A stretch of DNA of 64,000 nucleotides, taken from the NCBI GenBank assembly GCA_030267565.1, contig BRXU01000004.1, positions 5,338,501 to 5,402,500 on the forward strand. Direction: 5' to 3'. Origin of the DNA: Pleodorina starrii. Taxonomy: Eukaryota > Chlorophyta > Chlorophyceae > Chlamydomonadales > Volvocaceae. The position numbers and the translations under genes were made by a program. The notes under the pieces are model-generated. The model was not told where the DNA came from, searched no databases, and saw only the letters and a program-made list of their open reading frames with translations. Shown piece after piece: positions 45,767 to 56,278 of the stretch. The first letter of the stretch is position 1. Every line of letters begins with the position of its first letter.

Positions 45767-47753
45767 TTGGCTCATCGGCCCATCGGCCCATCGGCCCATC
45801 GGCCCATCGGCCCATCGGCCCATCGGCCCATCAACCCATCAGCCCATCGGCCCATCGGCCCATCGGCCCTTCGGCCCATCGGCCCATCGGCCCATCGGCC
45901 AATCGGCCCATCGGCTCATCGGCCCATCGGCCCACCGGCCCATCGGCCCATCGGCCCATGGGCCCATCTGATCATCGGCCCATGGGGCCATAGGCCCATA
46001 GGAGCATGGGCCCATAGGCCCATCGGCCCATGGGCCCATCGGCCCATCGGCCCATGGGCCCATCTGATCATCGGCCCATGGGGCCATAGGCCCATAGGAG
46101 CATGGGCCCATAGGCCCATCGGCCCATGGGCCCATCGGCCCATCGGCCCATGGGCCCATCCGATCATCGGCCCATGGGGCCATAGGCCCATAGGAGCATG
46201 GGCCCATAGGCCCGTAGGCCCATGGGCCCATCGGCCCATCGGCCCATGGGCCCATCTGATCATCGGCCCATGGGGCCATAGGCCCATAGGGCCATAGGCC
46301 CATGGGCCCATAGGAGTATCGGCCCATCGGCCCATCGGCCCATCGGCCCATGGGCCCGTCGGCCCATCGGCCCATCGGCCCATCGGCCCATCGGCCCATC
46401 GGCCCATCGGCCCATCGGCCCATCGGCCCATCGGCCCATCGGCCCATCGGCCCATCGGCCCATCGGCCCATCGGCCCATCGGCCCATCGGCCCATCGGCC
46501 CATCGGCCCATCGGCCCCTCGGCCCATCGGCCCCATCGGCCCATCGGCCCCATCGGCCCATCGGCCCATCGGCCCATCGGCCCATCGGCCCATCGGCCCA
46601 TCGGCCCATCGGCCCATCGGCCCATCGGCCCATCGGCCCATCGGCCCATCGGCCCATCGGCCCATCGGCCCATCGGCCCATCGGCCCATCGGCCCATCGG
46701 CCCATCGGCCCATCGGCCCATCGGCCCATCCGGCCCATCGGCCCATCGGCCCATTGGCTCATCGGCCCATTGGCTCATCGGCCCATCGGCCCATCGGCCC
46801 ATCGGCCCATCGGCCCATCGGCCCATCGGCCCATCGGCCCATCGGCCCACCGGCCCATCGGCCCAACGGCCCATTGGCCCATCGGCCCATCGGCCCATCG
46901 GCCCATCGGCCCATTGGCCCATCGGCCCATCGGCCCATCGGCCCATCGGCCCATCGGCCCACCGGCCAATCGGCCCATCGGCCCATCGGCCCATCGGCCC
47001 ATGGGCCCATCGGCCCATCGGCCCATCGGCCCATGGGACCATCGGCCCATCGGCCCATCGGCTCATCGGCCCATCGGCCCATCGGCCCATCGGCCCACCG
47101 GCCCATCGGCCCATCCGCCCATCGGCCCATCGGCCCATCGGCCCATCAGATCATCGGCCCATGGGGCCATAGGCGCATGGGCCCATGGGGCCATAGGCCC
47201 ATGGGCCCATAGGACCATCGGCCCGTCGGCCCATCGGCCCATCGGCCCATCGGCCCATCGGCCCATCGGCCCATCGGCCCATCGGCCCATCGGCCCATCG
47301 GCCCATCGGCCCATCGGCCCATCGGCCCATCGGCCCATCGGCCCATCGGCCCATCGGCCCATCGGCCCATCGGCCCATCGGCCCATCGGCCCATCGGCCC
47401 ATCGGCCCATCGGCCCATCGGCCCATCGGCCCATCGGCCCATCGGCCCATCGGCCCATCGGCCCATGGGCCCATGGGCCCATCGGCCCATCGGCCCATGG
47501 GCCCATGCGCCCATGGGCCCATAGGCCCGTAGGACCATAGGCCCATCGGCCCATGGGCCCATGGGCCCATAGGCCCATGGGCCCATAGGCCCATGGGCCC
47601 ATCTGATCATCGGCCCATGGGGCCATAGGCCCATAGGAGCATGGGCCCATAGGCCCGTAGGCCCGTAGGCCCATAGGCCCATCGGCCCATCGGCCCATCC
47701 GCCCATCGGCCCATCGGCCCATCAGATCATCGGCCCATCGGCCCATCGGCCCA
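45767..47753. repeat. Higher-order unit A3 (about 2.0 kb)
   Basis: Type A landmarks are present at about 46753 and 47173. It has an additional copy of the CTGATCATC sub-block near 45965-46165. It lacks the GGCAAATCGG/GGATCATCGG sub-block that precedes the end in the other units. Confidence 0.78.
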
Positions 47754-48824
47754 TTGGCTCATCGGCCCATCGGCCCATCGGCCCATCGGCCCATCGGCCC
47801 ATCGGCCCATCAACCCATCAGCCCATCGGCCCATCGGCCCATCGGCCCTTCGGCCCATCGGCCCATCGGCCCATCGGCCAATCGGCCCATCGGCTCATCG
47901 GCCCATCGGCCCATCGGCCCATCGGCCCATCGGCCCATCGGCCCATCGGCCCATCGGCCCATCGGCCCATCGGCCCATCGGCCCATGGGCCCATCTGATC
48001 ATCGGCCCATGGGGCCATAGGCCCATAGGAGCATGGGCCCATAGGCCCATCGGCCCATGGGCCCATCGGCCCATCGGCCCATCGGCCCATCTGATCATCG
48101 GCCCATGGGGCCATAGGCCCATAGGAGCATGGGCCCATAGGCCCGTAGGCCCATGGGCCCATCGGCCCATCGGCCCATGGGCCCATCTGATCATCGGCCC
48201 ATGGGGCCATAGGCCCATAGGGCCATAGGCCCATGGGCCCATAGGAGTATCGGCCCATCGGCCCATCGGCCCATCGGCCCATGGGCCCGTCGGCCCATCG
48301 GCCCATCGGCCCATCGGCCCATCGGCCCATCGGCCCATCGGCCCATCGGCCCATCGGCCCATCGGCCCATCGGCCCATCGGCCCATCGGCCCATCGGCCC
48401 ATCGGCCCATCGGCCCATCGGCCCATCGGCCCATCGGCCCATCGGCCCATCGGCCCATCGGCCCATCGGCCCATCGGCCCATCGGCCCATCGGCCCATCG
48501 GCCCATCGGCCCATCGGCCCATCGGCCCATCGGCCCATCGGCCCATCGGCCCATCGGCCCATCGGCCCATCGGCCCATCGGCCCATCGGCCCATCGGCCC
48601 ATCGGCCCATCGGCCCATCGGCCCATCGGCCCATCGGCCCATCGGCCCATCGGCCCATCGGCCCATCGGCCCATCGGCCCATCGGCCCATCGGCCCATCG
48701 GCCCATCGGCCCATCGGCCCATCGGCCCATCGGCCCATCGGCCCATCGGCCCATCGGCCCATCGGCCCATCGGCCCATCGGCCCATCGGCCCATCGGCCC
48801 ATCGGCCCATCGGCCAATGGCCCA

Positions 48825-51800
48825 TCGGCCCATCGGCCCATCGGCCCATCGGCCCATCGGCCCATCGGCCCATCGGCCCATCGGCCCATCGGCCCATCGG
48901 CCCATCGGCCCATCGGCCCATCGGCCCATCGGCCCATCGGCCCATCGGCCCATCGGCCCATCGGCCCATCGGCCCATCGGCCCATCGGCCCATCGGCCCA
49001 TCGGCCCATCGGCCCATCGGCCCATCGGCCCATCGGCCCATCGGCCCATCGGCCCATCGGCCCATCGGCCCATCGGCCCATCGGCCCATCGGCCCATCGG
49101 CCCATCGGCCCATCGGCCCATCGGCCCATCGGCCCATCGGCCCATCGGCCCATCGGCCCATCGGCCCATCGGCCCATCGGCCCATCGGCCCATCGGCCCA
49201 TCGGCCCATCGGCCCATCGGCCCATCGGCCCATCGGCCCATCGGCCCATCGGCCCATCGGCCCATCGGCCCATCGGCCCATCGGCCCATCGGCCCATCGG
49301 CCCATCGGCCCATCGGCCCATCGGCCCATCGGCCCATCGGCCCATCGGCCCATCGGCCCATCGGCCCATCGGCCCATCGGCCCATCGGCCCATCGGCCCA
49401 TCGGCCCATCGGCCCATCGGCCCATCGGCCCATCGGCCCATCGGCCCATCGGCCCATCGGCCCATCGGCCCATCGGCCCATCGGCCCATCGGCCCATCGG
49501 CCCATCGGCCCATCGGCCCATCGGCCCATCGGCCCATCGGCCCATCGGCCCATCGGCCCATCGGCCCATCGGCCCATCGGCCCATCGGCCCATCGGCCCA
49601 TCGGCCCATCGGCCCATCGGCCCATCGGCCCATCGGCCCATCGGCCCATCGGCCCATCGGCCCATCGGCCCATCGGCCCATCGGCCCATCGGCCCATCGG
49701 CCCATCGGCCCATCGGCCCATCGGCCCATCGGCCCATCGGCCCATCGGCCCATCGGCCCATCGGCCCATCGGCCCATCGGCCCATCGGCCCATCGGCCCA
49801 TCGGCCCATCGGCCCATCGGCCCATCGGCCCATCGGCCCATCGGCCCATCGGCCCATCGGCCCATCGGCCCATCGGCCCATCGGCCCATCGGCCCATCGG
49901 CCCATCGGCCCATCGGCCCATCGGCCCATCGGCCCATCGGCCCATCGGCCCATCGGCCCATCGGCCCATCGGCCCATCGGCCCATCGGCCCATCGGCCCA
50001 TCGGCCCATCGGCCCATCGGCCCATCGGCCCATCGGCCCATCGGCCCATCGGCCCATCGGCCCATCGGCCCATCGGCCCATCGGCCCATCGGCCCATCGG
50101 CCCATCGGCCCATCGGCCCATCGGCCCATCGGCCCATCGGCCCATCGGCCCATCGGCCCATCGGCCCATCGGCCCATCGGCCCATCGGCCCATCGGCCCA
50201 TCGGCCCATCGGCCCATCGGCCCATCGGCCCATCGGCCCATCGGCCCATCGGCCCATCGGCCCATCGGCCCATCGGCCCATCGGCCCATCGGCCCATCGG
50301 CCCATCGGCCCATCGGCCCATCGGCCCATCGGCCCATCGGCCCATCGGCCCATCGGCCCATCGGCCCATCGGCCCATCGGCCCATCGGCCCATCGGCCCA
50401 TCGGCCCATCGGCCCATCGGCCCATCGGCCCATCGGCCCATCGGCCCATCGGCCCATCGGCCCATCGGCCCATCGGCCCATCGGCCCATCGGCCCATCGG
50501 CCCATCGGCCCATCGGCCCATCGGCCCATCGGCCCATCGGCCCATCGGCCCATCGGCCCATCGGCCCATCGGCCCATCGGCCCATCGGCCCATCGGCCCA
50601 TCGGCCCATCGGCCCATCGGCCCATCGGCCCATCGGCCCATCGGCCCATCGGCCCATCGGCCCATCGGCCCATCGGCCCATCGGCCCATCGGCCCATCGG
50701 CCCATCGGCCCATCGGCCCATCGGCCCATCGGCCCATCGGCCCATCGGCCCATCGGCCCATCGGCCCATCGGCCCATCGGCCCATCGGCCCATCGGCCCA
50801 TCGGCCCATCGGCCCATCGGCCCATCGGCCCATCGGCCCATCGGCCCATCGGCCCATCGGCCCATCGGCCCATCGGCCCATCGGCCCATCGGCCCATCGG
50901 CCCATCGGCCCATCGGCCCATCGGCCCATCGGCCCATCGGCCCATCGGCCCATCGGCCCATCGGCCCATCGGCCCATCGGCCCATCGGCCCATCGGCCCA
51001 TCGGCCCATCGGCCCATCGGCCCATCGGCCCATCGGCCCATCGGCCCATCGGCCCATCGGCCCATCGGCCCATCGGCCCATCGGCCCATCGGCCCATCGG
51101 CCCATCGGCCCATCGGCCCATCGGCCCATCGGCCCATCGGCCCATCGGCCCATCGGCCCATCGGCCCATCGGCCCATCGGCCCATCGGCCCATCGGCCCA
51201 TCGGCCCATCGGCCCATCGGCCCATCGGCCCATCGGCCCATCGGCCCATCGGCCCATCGGCCCATCGGCCCATCGGCCCATCGGCCCATCGGCCCATCGG
51301 CCCATCGGCCCATCGGCCCATCGGCCCATCGGCCCATCGGCCCATCGGCCCATCGGCCCATCGGCCCATCGGCCCATCGGCCCATCGGCCCATCGGCCCA
51401 TCGGCCCATCGGCCCATCGGCCCATCGGCCCATCGGCCCATCGGCCCATCGGCCCATCGGCCCATCGGCCCATCGGCCCATCGGCCCATCGGCCCATCGG
51501 CCCATCGGCCCATCGGCCCATCGGCCCATCGGCCCATCGGCCCATCGGCCCATCGGCCCATCGGCCCATCGGCCCATCGGCCCATCGGCCCATCGGCCCA
51601 TCGGCCCATCGGCCCATCGGCCCATCGGCCCATCGGCCCATCGGCCCATCGGCCCATCGGCCCATCGGCCCATCGGCCCATCGGCCCATCGGCCCATCGG
51701 CCCATCGGCCCATCGGCCCATCGGCCCATCGGCCCATCGGCCCATCGGCCCATCGGCCCATCGGCCCATCGGCCCATCGGCCCATCGGCCCATCGGCCCA

Positions 51801-52582
51801 TCGGCCCATCGGCCCATCGGCCCATCGGCCCATCGGCCCATCGGCCCATCGGCCCATCGGCCCATCGGCCCATCGGCCCATCGGCCCATCGGCCCATCGG
51901 CCCATCGGCCCATCGGCCCATCGGCCCATCGGCCCATCGGCCCATCGGCCCATCGGCCCATCGGCCCATCGGCCCATCGGCCCATCGGCCCATCGGCCCA
52001 TCGGCCCATCGGCCCATCGGCCCATCGGCCCATCGGCCCATCGGCCCATCGGCCCATCGGCCCATCGGCCCATCGGCCCATCGGCCCATCGGCCCATCGG
52101 CCCATCGGCCCATCGGCCCATCGGCCCATCGGCCCATCGGCCCATCGGCCCATCGGCCCATCGGCCCATCGGCCCATCGGCCCATCGGCCCATCGGCCCA
52201 TCGGCCCATCGGCCCATCGGCCCATCGGCCCATCGGCCCATCGGCCCATCGGCCCATCGGCCCATCGGCCCATCGGCCCATCGGCCCATCGGCCCATCGG
52301 CCCATCGGCCCATCGGCCCATCGGCCCATCGGCCCATCGGCCCATCGGCCCATCGGCCCATCGGCCCATCGGCCCATCGGCCCATCGGCCCATCGGCCCA
52401 TCGGCCCATCGGCCCATCGGCCCATCGGCCCATCGGCCCATCGGCCCATCGGCCCATCGGCCCATCGGCCCATCGGCCCATCGGCCCATCGGCCCATCGG
52501 CCCATCGGCCCATCGGCCCATCGGCCCATCGGCCCATCGGCCCATCGGCCCATCGGCCCATCGGCCCATCGGCCCATCGGCC
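48825..52582. repeat. Homogeneous core of the minisatellite (about 470 identical units)
   Basis: About 3.76 kb of GGCCCATC units show no visible variant. A variant break lies just to the left (GGCCAATGGCC near 48814) and a GTAGG-rich variant patch follows (52583-52690). Confidence 0.9.
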
Positions 52583-53811
52583 CGTAGGCCCATCGGCCCG
52601 TAGGCCCGTAGGCCCGTAGGCCCATCGGCCCGTAGGCCCATTGGCCCATCGGCCCATCGGCCCGTAGGCCCGTAGGCCCATCGGCCCATCGGCCCATCCG
52701 CCCATCGGCCCATCGGCCCATCGGCCCATCGGCCCATCGGCCCATCGGCCCATCGGCCCATCGGCCCATCGGCCCATCGGCCCATCGGCCCATCGGCCCA
52801 TCGGCCCATCGGCCCATCGGCCCATCGGCCCATCGGCCCATCGGCCCATCGGCCCATCGGCCCATCGGCCCATCGGCCCATCGGCCCATCGGCCCATCGG
52901 CCCATCGGCCCATCGGCCCATCGGCCCATCGGCCCATCGGCCCATCGGCCCATCGGCCCATCGGCCCATCGGCCCATCGGCCCATCGGCCCATCGGCCCA
53001 TCGGCCCATCGGCCCATCGGCCCATCGGCCCATCGGCCCATCGGCCCATCGGCCCATCGGCCCATCGGCCCATCGGCCCATCGGCCCATCGGCCCATCGG
53101 CCCATCGGCCCATCGGCCCATCGGCCCATCGGCCCATCGGCCCATCGGCCCATCGGCCCATCGGCCCATCGGCCCATCGGCCCATCGGCCCATCGGCCCA
53201 TCGGCCCATCGGCCCATCGGCCCATCGGCCCATCGGCCCATCGGCCCATCGGCCCATCGGCCCATCGGCCCATCGGCCCATCGGCCCATCGGCCCATCGG
53301 CCCATCGGCCCATCGGCCCATCGGCCCATCGGCCCATCGGCCCATCGGCCCATCGGCCCATCGGCCCATCGGCCCATCGGCCCATCGGCCCATCGGCCCA
53401 TCGGCCCATCGGCCCATCGGCCCATCGGCCCATCGGCCCATCGGCCCATCGGCCCATCGGCCCATCGGCCCATCGGCCCATCGGCCCATCGGCCCATCGG
53501 CCCATCGGCCCATCGGCCCATCGGCCCATCGGCCCATCGGCCCATCGGCCCATCGGCCCATCGGCCCATCGGCCCATCGGCCCATCGGCCCATCGGCCCA
53601 TCGGCCCATCGGCCCATCGGCCCATCGGCCCATCGGCCCATCGGCCCATCGGCCCATCGGCCCATCGGCCCATCGGCCCATCGGCCCATCGGCCCATCGG
53701 CCCATCGGCCCATCGGCCCATCGGCCCATCGGCCCATCGGCCCATCGGCCCATCGGCCCATCGGCCCATCGGCCCATCGGCCCATCGGCCCATCGGCCCA
53801 TCGGCCCATCG

Positions 53812-53920
53812 GCCCGTCGGCCCATCGGCCCGTCGGCCCATCGGCCCGTCGGCCCATCGGCCCGTCGGCCCATCGGCCCGTCGGCCCATCGGCCCGTCGG
53901 CCCATCGGCCCGTCGGCCCA
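53812..53920. repeat. Alternating 16-bp dimer block inside the array
   Basis: GGCCCGTC alternates with GGCCCATC seven times, so the local period doubles to 16 bp. Confidence 0.9.
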
Positions 53921-55089
53921 TCGGCCCATCGGCCCATCGGCCCATCGGCCCATCGGCCCATCGGCCCATCGGCCCATCGGCCCATCGGCCCATCGGCCCA
54001 TCGGCCCATCGGCCCATCGGCCCATCGGCCCATCGGCCCATCGGCCCATCGGCCCATCGGCCCATCGGCCCATCGGCCCATCGGCCCATCGGCCCATCGG
54101 CCCATCGGCCCATCGGCCCATCGGCCCATCGGCCCATCGGCCCATCGGCCCATCGGCCCATCGGCCCATCGGCCCATCGGCCCATCGGCCCATCGGCCCA
54201 TCGGCCCATCGGCCCATCGGCCCATCGGCCCATCGGCCCATCGGCCCATCGGCCCATCGGCCCATCGGCCCATCGGCCCATCGGCCCATCGGCCCATCGG
54301 CCCATCGGCCCATCGGCCCATCGGCCCATCGGCCCATCGGCCCATCGGCCCATCGGCCCATCGGCCCATCGGCCCATCGGCCCATCGGCCCATCGGCCCA
54401 TCGGCCCATCGGCCCATCGGCCCATCGGCCCATCGGCCCATCGGCCCATCGGCCCATCGGCCCATCGGCCCATCGGCCCATCGGCCCATCGGCCCATCGG
54501 CCCATCGGCCCATCGGCCCATCGGCCCATCGGCCCATCGGCCCATCGGCCCATCGGCCCATCGGCCCATCGGCCCATCGGCCCATCGGCCCATCGGCCCA
54601 TCGGCCCATCGGCCCATCGGCCCATCGGCCCATCGGCCCATCGGCCCATCGGCCCATCGGCCCATCGGCCCATCGGCCCATCGGCCCATCGGCCCATCGG
54701 CCCATCGGCCCATCGGCCCATCGGCCCATCGCCCATCGGCCCATCGGCCCATCGGCCCATCGGCCCATCGGCCCATCGGCCCATCGGCCCATCGGCCCAT
54801 CGGCCCATCGGCCCATCGGCCCATCGGCCCATCGGCCCATCGGCCCGTAGGCCCAGCGGCCCAGCGGCCCATCCGCCCATCGGCCCAGCGGCCCATCGGC
54901 CCATGGGCCCATAGGCCCAAGGGCCCAAGGGCCCATCGGCCCATTCGCCCATTGACCCATAGGCCCATAAGCCCATGGGCCCATAGACACATGGGCCCAA
55001 AGGCACATGGGGCCACAGGCGCATGGGCCCAAAGGCCCAAGGGCCCGTAGGCCCGTAGGCCCGTATCAGAACTGGCTGGTGGCTCCCCC

Positions 55090-55464
55090 GCTTAGGGGCG
55101 CGCGTCCGAACTGGCTGGCGCACGCCGAAGCTGGAATGCCCCAGCGCCTGCATCAAGTGGACAAGTGCTCATGCGTTTCCGGTTGGGCTGTTGGGAGGTA
55201 AACCGGCCCAACGGTCGTGAGTGCACCGCGCGGACCCGCAGGCTTTTTGACTGTGGAGCGGTTCAAGACGAATTACATGTTTTAGCAGAATGCCCTGCTT
55301 ACTCCAGCTCGGGGGTTCGTGTGAAGGTGACCAGTCGTGTTTCAATTCCGCAGCATGCGCACCATCATGACCGAGGCGCCGCCCCCACTGGCATTGCCCA
55401 GGTCCTCTCGGAAATGTGGGAGGCACGTTGCCAGGCACGTTACGCGAAAGGCGCCTCACGCTGA
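55090..55464 (+). pseudogene. Decayed LINE fragment (C-terminal finger region)
   Basis: The frame around 55165-55464 contains LMRFRLGCWEVN and GAVQDELHVLAECPAY, closely matching LMRFRLGRWDLD and GAVEDELHVLMECPGY of the LINE remnant at 61560-62712. That is the Cys/His finger region following the RT domain of some non-LTR elements. The first finger cysteines seen in the other copy are lost here and the upstream part is missing. It abuts the right end of the minisatellite. Confidence 0.65.
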
Positions 55465-56278
55465 AGTGGACGAGGGAGGACGACGATGGCCCCCCACGTA
55501 CCCGCTGGCCGTCCGAGGCCCCCCCACCGGCTTTTACGGAAACCCCCGCATGTGTGTGCGGAACTTGTTATTTCATTCATAAATGCTAACTCGACCCTTT
55601 TTTGAGGCCGCCTGCCCGCCCACCCAGGTGAAGGACATGCAGGCGTGATGTATACCAAGTTCCTTCGATGGTTGAGAGCAGAATGCGTCACGGCCGGCCA
55701 CTGGTCCAACGTAAAAGTCAACTGACGAGCTGGGGGACGAGGTGGAAGGTGATAGGATGCGGAGTCGTTGGGGTGGGGGTGGGGGGGTCCGAGTAGAGTG
55801 CCAATCAGCGGGGCGATACGGCTGTTTAGGTTTGGAGTCCGAGGGGAGCATCGCTGCCACGGCTCGTAGCGTCAATTATGAACTGTATAGTTGATGTACT
55901 GGGGACAAGACGACGGCACGCATGGAAAGGCACTCCGCATGAAACCCGTTGGCCCCACCCACCACCTCCCGCCGGGCAACCACGAGCCGCCGACATCCCC
56001 ACACGACACCACCACCACCACCGGACGCGTCTCCCAAAGTCCCAAACAAAGACCCGGCGGCCGCGCAGCCGCTACGCCGTCCTCGTCCCCGCTCGCCACC
56101 CCCTGCGCTGCCTGTCGACAACTGCGCTTTGTCCGCACTGCCACGGGTCGTCTCCTCGTCCCCTCTCTGCAGCACAGCGTCCGCTGACGCCTAGGGTTCC
56201 GGCAACTCGGAGCCGAACGCGCCGCGGCAGCAGTAACGTCCTCGCCCGCGCCAGCAGCTCGCCCGCACGTCCGGCGCC
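55465..56278. other. Intergenic region downstream of the Rab escort protein gene
   Basis: This should hold the 3' UTR of the minus-strand Rab escort protein gene. No coding sequence is supported. Confidence 0.55.

Larger units (their letters stand above)
38821..55066. repeat. 16-kb minisatellite, 8-bp unit GGCCCATC, with higher-order structure
   Basis: About 2,030 tandem units of GGCCCATC (minus strand GATGGGCC) run without interruption. Variants such as GGCCCATG, GGCCCATA and GGCCCGTA, and words such as ATCTGATC and GGGGCCATA, cluster at the edges and in the left 9 kb; large stretches on the right are uniform. Distinct landmark blocks recur at fixed spacing, showing higher-order units. Both edges are degenerate, as expected when tandem arrays homogenise in the middle. 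Every unit has one CpG and one GGCC. Array length may be wrong if the assembly used short reads. Confidence 0.97.

Noticed and set aside
47818..55032. Giant ORFs (over 2,300 codons on the minus strand, 1,440 on the plus strand)
   Set aside because: They are pure 8-residue repeats forced by an 8-bp DNA unit that has no stop in any frame. There is no unique domain, no intron-exon logic and no recognisable protein.
38821..55066. CRISPR array
   Set aside because: Units are contiguous 8-mers with no spacers, and the surrounding genes are eukaryotic.
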